Origin: Blasia pusilla
Taxonomy: Eukaryota > Marchantiophyta > Marchantiopsida > Blasiales
Length of the DNA: 64,000 nt
Assembly (NCBI GenBank): GCA_050084515.1
Contig: CM114271.1
Span: 31,372,001 to 31,436,000, forward strand
Direction of reading: 5' to 3'
In this document: piece after piece, positions 32,555-42,848 of the stretch
How the letters are laid out: every line of letters starts with the position of its first letter
How positions within the stretch are numbered: the first letter of the stretch is position 1
Made by a program: the position numbers and the translations under genes
The notes under the pieces: model-generated
Told to the model about the DNA's origin: nothing
Seen by the model: the letters and a program-made list of their open reading frames with translations, nothing else
Databases searched by the model: none

Positions 32555-35500
32555 ATGGAACCCTATTTCAGAGACAAGACCCCAGGCCCCGGAACTTACA
32601 ATGTTGATCCAGCGTCAAGAACAGTCAGTCCCTCCCCACCTGCCTATTCCATGGCTGTCAAGTTCAGAGCGAGAGACACTTCAGACCAACCTGGGCCAGG
32701 AGCTTACACTCCACGCGTAGGAGGCCGGGGACCTGCATATACAATTCCAGGTCGAGGCGATCAGCACAGAGGCCCCGATGGACCTGGGCCAGGTGCTTAT
32801 ACACCTGGTGTTGATGGCACGACACCGAGTTCACCTGCTTATACGATGCCCGGTCGATACAAAGCTGGTACTGGCGCAAAAAGCCCAGGTCCCGGTGCAT
32901 ATAACGTCAGAGCGAAAGCGGCAGGTCCCCACTATACTATAGCAGGAAGGAGGGCAAGCTCGCTGAGCGACAAGACTCCAGGGCCAGGTGCCTACGATGC
33001 TGGATCCAGTTCAGGTGCGCCCGCTTACACAATAGCTGGGCGATTTCATGAAGGTACCTCAGACAGAGGACCTGGACCAGGGACCTACAATGTGAAGATT
33101 AGATCATCAGCCCCAGCATACACCCTCCCCAAGCGACTGGGCAATCTGAGACTCAATGATACACCAGGGCCAGGAGCTTACTCAGGAAATGCGAGACTCG
33201 TTCACCCAAGAGAACCCGCATATACACTAGCGGCCAGGCAACATGACCCCACTGGGCCAGCTGGTCCAGGTCCTGGAGAGTATTCGCCAAATCCACGAGA
33301 CAAAGGTCCAGCTTTCTCCATCGCAGGGAGACCAGATGACAGAAACCGTGAAAACTTTCCTGGACCTGGAGCGTACAATGCAGATGACAGACCCACAAGC
33401 CCGTGTTACACAATTGCTGGCAAGGCACCTGCCAGTAATTTGGAGAAAGGTCCAGGGCCAGGAGCGTATGATCCCCGAGACAAGTCGGGAGCTCCAGCAT
33501 TTAGCATGGCAGGCAGATACATAGTCGGACTTGGGGAGAACGTTCCAGGTCCTGGAGCTTACAATCTTCCAGGTGGATCAGCTCCTGCTTTCACAATAGC
33601 TGGGCGACTGGGTAAAGAAGACCCATTTCCAAATCCAGGACCAGGGGCATACAATCCTGACTTGAGATCGGGCGCACCTTCTTACACTATCGCAGGGAGA
33701 CGAGATGAGCACTACGATCCAAGAGCCCCGGGTCCTGGTACATACAATCCAGAGTTGAAGTCGGGAGCTCCCGCGTACAGCATGGCCGGGCATCACCCTG
33801 ATGGACCAAGTTTTCAGGGTCCAGGTCCTGGTACTTATAACGTCCGGTCAGGACCAGACGGTCCGGCCTACAGCATGCCCGGCAGGAACGAAAGAAAAGC
33901 AGTAGACGAAGCTCCCGGCCCCGGTGCTTATTCAGCTAATCTTCCAGGAGGTACGCCCGCTTACACCATCGCTGGAAGGTATAAAGCAACCCTTGGCCCC
34001 AAAACACCTGGGCCTGGTGAATACTCAGTGAGAATCAAGTCAGGCGCTCCTGCATTCAGTATGGCGGGAAAACATGCGGCCGGAATCGGTGACAACGTCC
34101 CAGGTCCCGGGGCTTACAATCTTCCAGGTGGGTCAGCTCCTGCTTTCACAATAGCTGGGCGATTGGAAAAAGAGGATCCCTTTTCAAACCCTGGACCAGG
34201 GACTTATAATCCAGACGTGAGATCGGGTTCACCTTCTTATACCATAGCAGGGAGACGAGAGGAGCACTACGACCCAAGTGCCCCAGGTCCTGGTACATAC
34301 AATCCACTACTCAAATCAGGAGCTCCAGCTTACAGTATAGCAGGCCATCACTCTGATGGACCCAGTTTCCAGGGTCCAGGCCCAGGTGCTTACGATGTTC
34401 GAGCGAGGGATGATGGCCCAGCCTACACCATTGCTGGCAGGCCACAGGATAGTGTAAACGACAATTCACCGGGACCCGGAGCTTACTCACCTGATGGGAA
34501 GAATTACACACCAGCATACACGATGGGCAGTCGAAACGCAGTTTTACCCGGAGACGGTCCCAAACCTGGGCCAGGAGCTTACAACCCTAGAGACAAATCC
34601 TCGGCCCCCGCATATACAATTGCAGGAAGAACTCAGGCTGGCAGAGGAGATAACAATCCAGGGCCCGGGACCTACAATCTCCCGGATGGTTCAGCACCAG
34701 CTTTCACAATTGCTGGTCGACATGAAATCGTGGATCCGTTTGCAGGTCCTGGACCTGGAACATATAATCCTGCGATTGGAGGACATGGACCAGCTTACAC
34801 CATGGCAGGAAGGCACGATATGTCTGGACGAGACGGACCACCAGGTCCTGGGGCGTACACTGCAGCCCAAGGGGGTGGCGGGCCAGCTTTTACAATTGCT
34901 GGTCGACATGAAGATCATTCTCCAGATTCAAACCCTGGGCCAGGTACATACACCGTAGCTGGTGCTGCCGGCGGACCTGCATACACAATTGCGGGAAAGC
35001 CTCAAGTCAATACTTCTTCCGCAAGTCCAGGTCCAGCAGCGTACTCTCCCATCTTGAATTACACGCTCTACACCGCTCCAGCTTACACCATACCAGGTCG
35101 TGATCATGCATCGAAGATAGACCAGAGTCCTGGCCCTGGGCAGTACAATGCACCCCAATCACCAAGAGGACCGGCATACACATTGGCAGCGCGAGTACGC
35201 GAATCGACTTTAGAAAAGGTTCCAGGCCCAGGGGCCTACGAGAATGTCCATCGTTCGGCTTCACCAGCGTACACCATTGCTACCAAGCTTGCCTACAAGG
35301 AGAATGAAATAAGCCCTGGACCCGGAACGTATACTATTAGGCCAGATCCAGGAGGCCCTGCTTTCCACATTGCTCATAGGTATGAGTACAAACACGGCCC
35401 TGATGCACCCGGTCCAGGCGCCTACAACCCTGATAAGAGAAGTGGATCTCCTGCTTACACAATTGCGAAGAAATGGCGGACAGAACCGCAGGACTCAAGC

Positions 35501-38500
35501 CCAGGTCCCGCAGATTATAATGTCCACATACATTCCGGCGTTCCCGCTTACAGCATTGCAGGTCGACCCATAGGTCCGCAGGGAGACCAAGGTCCTGGTC
35601 CAGGCGCATACATGTGTTACGTGAAGAGCTCAGCACCAGCTTTTAGTATGGCAGGGCGGTACATACCTTCTCATGCTCCCCCCTATCCAGGACCAGGGCA
35701 TTATGAGAACAGACCTAAGAGTGCTGCTCCAGCCTACACAATTGCCGGTAGACAGCACATTATTGTTGCTGTTCGTACGCCAGGGCCGGGAGCCTACAAT
35801 CTTCCAGAAGGTTCGGCACCAGCTTTTTCGATTGCGACTAGGTTTAAGCGAGGCTCAGAAGAGGCATCTCCGGGTCCAGGTGCTTACCTCGTAATCAAAA
35901 AATCAGGTGCGCCCGCTTACACAATCTCCAGACGCTATAAAATAAGAGTTGGTGAAGACACTCCAGGACCTGGTGCCTATGTTGCACCGGCCAGTCCCTA
36001 CACCCCTGCTTTCTCGATCGCAGGACGCTTTAAGGATCCACATAACTTTATGGTTCCTGGACCAGGCACCTACAACATCATTGCCAAAATTGGGGGTCCT
36101 GCATTCACTATTCCAGGGCGCCCATTTGATAGTAAGGGTGATCAAACTCCAGGGCCCGGGGCATACACTCTTGGCTTTCTTGGAGGCCCCCCAGCCTACA
36201 CTATCGCTGGAAAAGACAAGGATTTGAGGATAGAGAAAGGACCCGGGCCTGGAGCCTACAATGTGTCTCGTGCACTTTGTGGACCTGCCTATACAATTGC
36301 GGCGAGATGGGCAGAATCATTGGCGGAGAGAACACCAGGACCCGGTACTTACAATGCTCTTGATGCAAAATCTCCAGCTTTCAGCATTGGCATCCATCTA
36401 AACAACAGAGCAATTGAGCAGACGCCAGGGCCAGGAACCTACACCCTGGCAAAAATTTTGGCTGGACCTTCCTACACTATTGCTGGGAGACATCCGTATG
36501 GACCCGAAGACAAAACACCAGGACCAGGAGAATATAAGATTGACCCCAAATTGTTTGGTTACAGACCCCCTGCCTTCTCTTTAGGTGCTCATCTTGGAAA
36601 GAGAGCGCTTGATGAAGGGCCAGGACCAGGAGCATACAGCCCACGCCACGGCCCAGCCGGTCCAGCTTTCTCAATACCTGGGAGACCTCTAGATCCGCAA
36701 GGTGAGAGGGGCCCAGGACCAGGAGCATACTCACCTGATAAGCCATCCGGTGCCCCAGCTTACACAATTGCAAGTAAGGCGGTGCCAGATCTAATTCCGA
36801 AGACACCCGGACCAGGCCACTACAACAACTTGCCCCCATCTGGTGCTTCGGCCTACACAATAGCGGCAAGATGGCATGATTCCTTTCAAGAGAAGACGCC
36901 AGGACCAGGAGCATACCAGCTGCCAGATTACAACGCTCCAGCTTTCTCAATAGCAGGTAGGCATGACGTTGCGGATCCACACCCATCGCCAGGTCCCGGC
37001 ACGTACAATAATTTGCCTGCATCAGATGCACCTGCTTACTCTATGGCTGCGCGAAACGATCGAGTAGACCCTGCTCCAGGACCAGGCCCAGGAGCGTACA
37101 GCCCTGAACAAAGGAGTGGGTTCCCCGCTTACACAATTGCTGCGAAATGGAAACTCGGTTTAGAAGTGGAAAGCCCTGGACCTGGGGCTTACAACGTAAG
37201 GCTTCCAGCTCCAGGCCCAGCTTACACCATCGCAGGAAGAGCAGATGACGGCCGTGGAGACCAGAACCCAGGCCCAGGGGCTTATAATCCTGACCCAGGT
37301 TCAGTGGCACCAGCCTTCTCCATGGCAGGTAGATATCTACCCAGCCATGAGCCAAAAACCCCTGGCCCTGGTGCATACAAGATAGTTTTACCGAAGGGGC
37401 TGGCGTACACAATTGCTGGTAAACATAAAGACTCCTTGGCTGCAAACACTCCAGGGCCTGGAGCATATGAGGACTTAAGGCCATCGAGTGCACCAGCGTT
37501 CACAATACCAATACGGTTCAAATACAAAGAAGATGTGGTCGGCCCGGGACCCGGAACATATTCCCCTCGAAAAGATCTTGGGGGCCCGGCCTTCTCTATG
37601 CCGGGAAGACCAATTGAAAGCTATGAAGGCAACAGCCCAGGTCCTTGTGCTTATAACCTTCCAAAAGTTGGTGGTGCTCCAGCGTTCAGCATGGCCAGAA
37701 GATATGATGCGCACCTGAATCCTGACACTCCTGGGCCTGGAGCGTACCAGCCACGCCCAGATGGTACGGGACCTGCTTACACGATTGCAGCCAGAGACAT
37801 TGACCCGAAGAAGGACGATATCCCTGGACCTGGAGCTTACAGCCCTGACCCACATGGAGCCGCTCCAGCTTTCACTATGGGCTCCAGATACCTCGAGTCA
37901 CACGCACCAAAAACACCCGGTCCAGGCCAATATGATAATTTGCCCCCATCCGGTACTCCAGCTTACACAATTGCTGCTAGACCCCACGAATCAGGGTTGG
38001 AGAAGTCTCCAGGTCCAGGAGCATACGCACCACAGGATATGCACACGAGGCCTCCAGCTTTCACAATTGCTATTAGGTTACCTTATTTTGACCAAGAAAA
38101 GACGCCAGGTCCTGGCGCTTACTCTCCAGTGAAACGGTCAGATGCACCTGCCTACACCATACCTGGTAGGAATGAACCCAAGTATCCCCAGATTGTCCCA
38201 GGACCAGGTGCATACTCACCTGAAAGCACGAGCCCACGCGCTCCTGCATACACGATTGCTGCAAAATGGAGGCACGGATTGGAAGGTGAAGGTCCAGGAC
38301 CAGGAACTTACAACGTTCAGCTTCAGCCAAGTAGCCCAGCATATAGCATTCCAGGACGAGATAACGCTCCTAAATCGGACATGACGCCGGGTCCAGGGGC
38401 CTATGAAGCTGAACCAAATCCTTACACTCCTGCCTTCTCGATTGCAGGACGTTTTGACGCTCATAAACCGGATAAAACTCCCGGCCCTGGGCAATATAAT

Positions 38501-39316
38501 GTTAACACAAAGTCGGACGCACCGGCTTATACAATGCCCGGAAAACTAGCGCCTTCCCTGCAAGAGAAGACTCCAGGTCCAGGGGCTTATAATGCCGACG
38601 AGAGACCTCACAGTCCTGCTTTCACAATCGCTCAGAAGTTGAAGTATTTTGACAAGGAAGTGAATCCAGGTCCAGGCACATATTCTCCAAATGGACCTGG
38701 TAAAGGCCCGGCCTACAGCATGGCTTTCAGGCATGAAGAAGTCGTGGATCCACGGGCACCTGGTCCGGGTACTTACGACATCAGACCTGAACGAGGCCAA
38801 GGAGTAAGCATGGGCCAGAGGTATAAAGATGTAGCTGATTGGGAGAGGCCTGGTCCAGGATCTTACGACCCTAGAGGCAGATCGGCAGCTCCCGCCTACA
38901 CTATCGCTGGCAGACCCGTAGAAAGTGCAGATCAAGGACCGCCTGGCCCCGGAGCGTACACTCCTGGTCCACAAGATGGAGCACCTGCATACACGATAGC
39001 AGGGAGATGGCAGGAGTCCAAGATAGAGAAAGGACCAGGACCAGGTGCTTACAATCCGGATGACAAGTCTGGAGCACCAGCTTACACAATTGCTGGGCGG
39101 CATTTGTATGAAGGAGATACATCTGGGCCGGGGCCAGGTGCGTATGAAGCGCCACCAGCAACTGCCCCCGCCTTCTCTATCGCCCAACGTTTCAAAAACA
39201 AACTGCTGGAGAAGACACCGGGACCAGGGACGTACAAGCCCGACGTTAATCCCACAAAAACCAAATCCCCTGCTTTCAGTATGAGGAAACGACCCTTTTG
39301 GTTTTACTTGAAGTAA
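32555..39316 (+). CDS. Giant sperm-tail PG-rich repeat (STPGR / ODF3-like) protein, about 2,250 aa
   Basis: A single uninterrupted reading frame made from end to end of 72 repeats of 31-32 residues. Each has the form PGPGxY, about 8 variable residues, P-A-Y/F-T/S-I/M-A/P-G-R, then a charged linker. The annotated-length frame opens at 32,531, but the ninth codon (32,555) has a better context (aagATGg) right after a splice-acceptor-like tttgcacag, so I chose it. There is no signal peptide or membrane segment; the protein is Pro/Gly/Tyr-rich. Known STPGR proteins (ODF3/CIMAP group, often about 250 aa) sit in or on axonemal microtubules of cilia and sperm tails. By analogy this one should act in the flagella of swimming sperm, perhaps as a microtubule-lumen or ruler-like protein. 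Repeats 10-14 and 16-20 are a recent-looking block duplication. No stop or frameshift occurs in 6.8 kb of repetitive sequence, and the PGPG codons vary freely, which argues for selection on protein. Confidence 0.95.
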   Translation: MEPYFRDKTPGPGTYNVDPASRTVSPSPPAYSMAVKFRARDTSDQPGPGAYTPRVGGRGPAYTIPGRGDQHRGPDGPGPGAYTPGVDGTTPSSPAYTMPGRYKAGTGAKSPGPGAYNVRAKAAGPHYTIAGRRASSLSDKTPGPGAYDAGSSSGAPAYTIAGRFHEGTSDRGPGPGTYNVKIRSSAPAYTLPKRLGNLRLNDTPGPGAYSGNARLVHPREPAYTLAARQHDPTGPAGPGPGEYSPNPRDKGPAFSIAGRPDDRNRENFPGPGAYNADDRPTSPCYTIAGKAPASNLEKGPGPGAYDPRDKSGAPAFSMAGRYIVGLGENVPGPGAYNLPGGSAPAFTIAGRLGKEDPFPNPGPGAYNPDLRSGAPSYTIAGRRDEHYDPRAPGPGTYNPELKSGAPAYSMAGHHPDGPSFQGPGPGTYNVRSGPDGPAYSMPGRNERKAVDEAPGPGAYSANLPGGTPAYTIAGRYKATLGPKTPGPGEYSVRIKSGAPAFSMAGKHAAGIGDNVPGPGAYNLPGGSAPAFTIAGRLEKEDPFSNPGPGTYNPDVRSGSPSYTIAGRREEHYDPSAPGPGTYNPLLKSGAPAYSIAGHHSDGPSFQGPGPGAYDVRARDDGPAYTIAGRPQDSVNDNSPGPGAYSPDGKNYTPAYTMGSRNAVLPGDGPKPGPGAYNPRDKSSAPAYTIAGRTQAGRGDNNPGPGTYNLPDGSAPAFTIAGRHEIVDPFAGPGPGTYNPAIGGHGPAYTMAGRHDMSGRDGPPGPGAYTAAQGGGGPAFTIAGRHEDHSPDSNPGPGTYTVAGAAGGPAYTIAGKPQVNTSSASPGPAAYSPILNYTLYTAPAYTIPGRDHASKIDQSPGPGQYNAPQSPRGPAYTLAARVRESTLEKVPGPGAYENVHRSASPAYTIATKLAYKENEISPGPGTYTIRPDPGGPAFHIAHRYEYKHGPDAPGPGAYNPDKRSGSPAYTIAKKWRTEPQDSSPGPADYNVHIHSGVPAYSIAGRPIGPQGDQGPGPGAYMCYVKSSAPAFSMAGRYIPSHAPPYPGPGHYENRPKSAAPAYTIAGRQHIIVAVRTPGPGAYNLPEGSAPAFSIATRFKRGSEEASPGPGAYLVIKKSGAPAYTISRRYKIRVGEDTPGPGAYVAPASPYTPAFSIAGRFKDPHNFMVPGPGTYNIIAKIGGPAFTIPGRPFDSKGDQTPGPGAYTLGFLGGPPAYTIAGKDKDLRIEKGPGPGAYNVSRALCGPAYTIAARWAESLAERTPGPGTYNALDAKSPAFSIGIHLNNRAIEQTPGPGTYTLAKILAGPSYTIAGRHPYGPEDKTPGPGEYKIDPKLFGYRPPAFSLGAHLGKRALDEGPGPGAYSPRHGPAGPAFSIPGRPLDPQGERGPGPGAYSPDKPSGAPAYTIASKAVPDLIPKTPGPGHYNNLPPSGASAYTIAARWHDSFQEKTPGPGAYQLPDYNAPAFSIAGRHDVADPHPSPGPGTYNNLPASDAPAYSMAARNDRVDPAPGPGPGAYSPEQRSGFPAYTIAAKWKLGLEVESPGPGAYNVRLPAPGPAYTIAGRADDGRGDQNPGPGAYNPDPGSVAPAFSMAGRYLPSHEPKTPGPGAYKIVLPKGLAYTIAGKHKDSLAANTPGPGAYEDLRPSSAPAFTIPIRFKYKEDVVGPGPGTYSPRKDLGGPAFSMPGRPIESYEGNSPGPCAYNLPKVGGAPAFSMARRYDAHLNPDTPGPGAYQPRPDGTGPAYTIAARDIDPKKDDIPGPGAYSPDPHGAAPAFTMGSRYLESHAPKTPGPGQYDNLPPSGTPAYTIAARPHESGLEKSPGPGAYAPQDMHTRPPAFTIAIRLPYFDQEKTPGPGAYSPVKRSDAPAYTIPGRNEPKYPQIVPGPGAYSPESTSPRAPAYTIAAKWRHGLEGEGPGPGTYNVQLQPSSPAYSIPGRDNAPKSDMTPGPGAYEAEPNPYTPAFSIAGRFDAHKPDKTPGPGQYNVNTKSDAPAYTMPGKLAPSLQEKTPGPGAYNADERPHSPAFTIAQKLKYFDKEVNPGPGTYSPNGPGKGPAYSMAFRHEEVVDPRAPGPGTYDIRPERGQGVSMGQRYKDVADWERPGPGSYDPRGRSAAPAYTIAGRPVESADQGPPGPGAYTPGPQDGAPAYTIAGRWQESKIEKGPGPGAYNPDDKSGAPAYTIAGRHLYEGDTSGPGPGAYEAPPATAPAFSIAQRFKNKLLEKTPGPGTYKPDVNPTKTKSPAFSMRKRPFWFYLK
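33449..34660 (+). repeat. Six-repeat internal duplication within STPGR gene (period 555 nt)
   Basis: The block from about 33,449 and the block from about 34,004 are collinear and closely similar at DNA and protein level. Both contain PGPGAYNLPGGSAPAFTIAG, a KEDPF linker, a YTIAGRR-EHYDP linker and a DGPSFQGPGPG linker. Other repeats in the gene are far more diverged. A matching landmark ccaggt at 33,545 and 34,100 gives the 555-nt (185-residue) offset. Confidence 0.85.
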
Positions 39317-41800
39317 ACTTGTAAGGGATCGCTTGTCCATACGAAGACCTGATGGTGAGCGTCTGGAGCTTGGATATCACCTTACAACGGTGATTGTTGA
39401 TCCCTGTTTCTGGAATGATCCACATCTCTGGGTAAATCTAGAGACGATTGCTCCAGCTGAAAGCGACCAGTACGAAATGTGACCCAGACCCATTGTACAA
39501 GGGACCACATCCGGACTCTCTGGAGGTACTCCCTTCAAACTGTTCCCCTAATTTCTGTCAAAGTAGCGTTACTATGATCCATGGATATGTACATCCGTGT
39601 AGAGGAATTCCATCAAAGCTCATGTACGCTCAAATCTGATTCAAAACAATCCAGAATTAGAAAAGTGTGAAACGCAGAGGTCTCACCTTTTCATGGAAGA
39701 CAAAAGATTGTGAAAGCAAACCTCGCAGGAAAATACTGTCACTCCAACCGCGGGATAACCCACATTGCAATACACTGCTAGAATTTGTATCTTGATCACT
39801 GTTTGTGCCGCAGATACAACTTTCCGACCTACATGGACATACATGAGCGGAGCATTCTAATTACCCTTGAACAATAGCTTGAAAACTTTCAACATTATTG
39901 CATGTCGTTATTGATCTTACCATTACAAAAGGTCAGCAACTATAACCATCGTAACATTTTTACTGCCTCGAACCTCTGTACAGCTGCTCCAAACCTGCAA
40001 TAGCTGAGCAAAATCTCTCAGATGTGAGTGTTTCCTTGCTCACATTAAGGAAAAAGTGTCTTGGAAGCTTGAGCCCCTAAAATGGGGCCATGATAACTTC
40101 AAAGCCAGATTTCTGACACATCCCATCTCATTTGGAGACTGATACTCCATACAGATGTAAATAACTCATCCAGGCAACAAAATGAAATCTCCAACACAAA
40201 CTTGACAAGAAAGTTCCATACACCCTCCATCTACTCGCTTCGCCTTCAAGCAGTGAATCACATAATCAAGAAGAGGGTATTGTATACCATCCCTGCTGCT
40301 GTTGAACTCTTACAGTTCGTTGGAGTTCGCCTGCTGGCAGTGCGGCAATATCATTATAGGACATAAACATGACGGTTCTTCCACTAATTGTCAGCGCATG
40401 GCAAGTGAAAAAATAGCAACCGGAAATGGCCAACAAAAAGTATGAATTGTCCAATTTTAAAATTTCTAGCTTTTGCCTTGAAAATTTCCGTCTCATTTGG
40501 ATAAGTTATGAGAATTCGATATTCCCAACTGTATTGTGATGAAACCTACAAAATGGTGTCAAACTTACTGGGAACGAAGAGTTTGGCAATCGAGCCCTTA
40601 CAGTGAACTAAGTGAAGCTCTTTGTAAGGTCAAACCATTTTCCACTGTTTGTGGAGCACCGTAAAAACGTTAGCGACCAGAATCGAGTAGAGAATGAAGC
40701 AAAATGATCCTCAAACTTGCAGAGAGCCAATGAAACATAGATTCAGAGAGAAACACATCAATCAAGAGTTCGAGACTCGACCAAGGAAATCAAACATTAC
40801 GGCCGAAGACATTCCAATATTACAATTGTCAGCTTCCGCTTGCGAAACAAGCGCGAGTAGGACTATGAAGAATATAGAGACCTTTGTTGCCCTCTGCCCA
40901 ACCCAGTGTATGATACCACTGTGAACACGTCACAAAGCCAAGCTGAAAGGTTGAGAATGCGCAGATAACGAAAATGGTCCGAATTTGTCCAGAGTCAGAC
41001 TAATTTGCCTTCGCATAATGAAATTTACATTCTCAAGCTGTGAAGTTTACTAATGAAACGTCCAATGGTGTTTACCTGAGTTTCTTGTGAGATTTGAGGA
41101 ACCATTACTCCTTAGAAGCGGAGCCCTAAATAATAGTCTACCCAAATGTCCTTCAATTTTAATGCACATCAACCATGAACACCGGTGTTACAATCCCCTT
41201 TCTCAATAATTCAGTGGCCGAAAATGAGATGGTAAGTCGCAACGGTAACGCCCATGCTCAAACGTGACACTTTTCGGAGATTTTCTCATAGAATCCAAAT
41301 GCCCAATATTACGACATTTCAGACAGCTCGTGTAGGCACCTCGATTCGCACACTCAGTACCATCATCCAAACTTGTTAAACCCAGGAGTTGCGAAATAAA
41401 CATCCTAACCTAAAAACAGGGCCTCCTGTGGATAGAACCAATCGCAGATGACCAAAGTGTCATGGACGCATCTCATCTTCTTCTATCTTTCGGACATTCC
41501 CAAAGATGAAAAGAGAGAAAACTCTGGGAAGGTCCTTCTTTCCGGCTAAAATCGTTGCGACGCGGATGAGCTCGATTACGGAGAGCTTATATTTGTCCTC
41601 GCTACAATTCCATTGTTAGTCAACCTCCTCGGCGTTTACTGGGCAAATTTTCCGCCTGCCGTAACCCGCAAACTCCTCGGCGTGATGCGTACAACGGAAT
41701 GCTTTGAACCACTGCAGACAACCATAGACTGCCACTAAGTGAGTGGATTCGAGTCTTGGAAGGGTCACTGGAAACTATGAGAAAGAACGGGGTTACGCGG
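39317..41800. other. Low-copy region downstream of STPGR gene
   Basis: Balanced composition without transposon motifs. The first several hundred bases should hold the STPGR 3' UTR and polyadenylation site, though no clear AATAAA was spotted close to the stop. A CpG-richer stretch lies at 41,480-41,750. A possible minus-strand exon is listed separately. Confidence 0.4.
40266..40496 (-). CDS. Possible last exon of an unrecognised minus-strand gene
   Basis: A 76-codon minus frame ends at 40,266. Its last 35 residues (around FMSYNDIAALPAGELQRT and QQQQGWYTI) look like ordinary soluble-protein sequence rather than noise. An acceptor-like acaattag lies just upstream of GRTVMF at about 40,385, so the real exon may be shorter. 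I do not recognise the family, and no convincing upstream exons were assembled; a second small frame at 41,203-41,403 (minus) could belong to the same unit. Confidence 0.25.
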   Translation of the reverse strand: MRRKFSRQKLEILKLDNSYFLLAISGCYFFTCHALTISGRTVMFMSYNDIAALPAGELQRTVRVQQQQGWYTIPSS

Positions 41801-41805
41801 CAAGA

Positions 41806-41928
41806 AATAAAAAAGTTTTTGCTAGTGTAGAGTCGAGGAAGGTATTAATGATGTTGTATACAAATTTTCTTGTTGCCCCTATTTTAGTGAAGTGTTTGCG
41901 CATTAAGAAGGTACTCTCCTTTCATAGA
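41806..41928 (-). mobile_element. Truncated short Helitron, unit 1 of second minus array
   Basis: The minus-strand 5' end TCTATGAAAGGAGAGTACC is at 41,928 after an A. The body shares ttcttgttgcccc and ttaatgatgttgt words with the other units. The 3' end is missing, because the sequence runs into low-copy DNA at about 41,806. Confidence 0.65.
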
Positions 41929-41930
41929 TA

Positions 41931-42139
41931 CTAGTAAGGTGTATGTGCCTATATGCTAGGAAATGAAAAAACGTTTGAAGAATTACTGGATAATTCGTGT
42001 AGGGAAAATATTAATGATGATGTACACAAATTCGGAATTTTTTTTATTGTCCGTAACATGTGAAAAATTTTCTCGTTGCCCAGTTATCATGTGTCAAACT
42101 TAGAAGTGTTTGCAAATCAAGAATACACTCTTCCATGAG
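41931..42139 (-). mobile_element. Short Helitron, unit 2 of second minus array
   Basis: The minus-strand 3' end CTAG lies at 41,931-41,934 followed by T. The body carries gcaacgag-type and tttcacatg words shared with the units at 23.2 and 42.8-44.4 kb. Its 5' end near 42,139 is degenerate (acactcttccatgag in place of gcactctcccataata). It abuts unit 1 with two bases between. Confidence 0.7.
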
Positions 42140-42290
42140 CTGCTCGTACGATGCAATGAAAATAAAACATTCTTTGAAAAATTAGTACATAACTCATGGA
42201 GGGAAGCGATTAATGATGTTGTGCATAAATTCAAATATTTTTCTTGTTGCCCGTAGCATGTGAAACATAACATGTGCGGTGTAACAATTT
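42140..42290 (-). mobile_element. Partial short Helitron, unit 3 of second minus array
   Basis: Starts with a degenerate 3' end (ctgctcgtacgatgcaatg in + orientation) directly against unit 2. The body includes aattcatgg-, ttaatgatgttgtgcat and cttgttgcccgtagcatgtgaaac. Its 5' end is lost at about 42,290. Confidence 0.6.
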
Positions 42291-42479
42291 TTGAAATTTT
42301 CTTTTAAGAAAAAAAAATCTCTTCGTCCAACTTATTCACATGTCCTCTATACTTGTTTACCAATTAATTTTCTTCCCCTTTCTCTTTACATTATAGTTGT
42401 GTGACATAGTTTTCTTTTTCCTAGATAGAAAGGGCTAAAAAACAGGTGTTAGAGACAAGAGGATTTTAAAATTATACTA

Positions 42480-42848
42480 AAATTTTGAAATTGTATTTAA
42501 TTCCAATTTTTCCATTTAATTCCCACCTTTTTAAAATCTTAAAAGAGTAAGACGATTTCACCTATGAATAATACCCATCTCCTCTAAATAATTTCACCCC
42601 TTCATACAAGTTAGAACATTAACTATTCTTCCCCTTCCACTCTTCCTACCAAAATAATATTAAATAATTAAATTCTTAGTTAATTTTAATTAATGAAATA
42701 ATATTTTATTTTTATTCAAATTTATTTTTCTTTCCCAAAATATCACATGTGAATTAACATGATTATTTTACAAATTAGTCACATTATTCATCTCAAATTT
42801 TAAACATAAATTTTATTTTCTAAAATCTTCGAAGAGTAATCATAATAA
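42480..42848. repeat. AT-rich dispersed repeat, copy 2 (partial)
   Basis: Shares the cttccccttccactcttcc, cccaaaatatcacatgtgaa and ttttattttctaaaatctt blocks with the copies at 43,080 and 44,880. It is interrupted at an AT dinucleotide by the Helitron starting at 42,849. Confidence 0.65.

Noticed and set aside
32555-39316. Collagen-like, silk-like or ice-binding repeat protein
   Set aside because: The PGPGxY...PAYTIAGR repeat of 31-32 residues is specific to the STPGR family. There is no Gly-X-Y triplet run, no signal peptide and no TxT ice-binding ladder.
32531-39340. Many open frames on the antisense and shifted frames of the STPGR gene (up to 264 codons)
   Set aside because: They are shadows of a GC-balanced repetitive ORF: Pro/Gly codons rarely produce stops on the other strand. 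The sense frame explains all of them.
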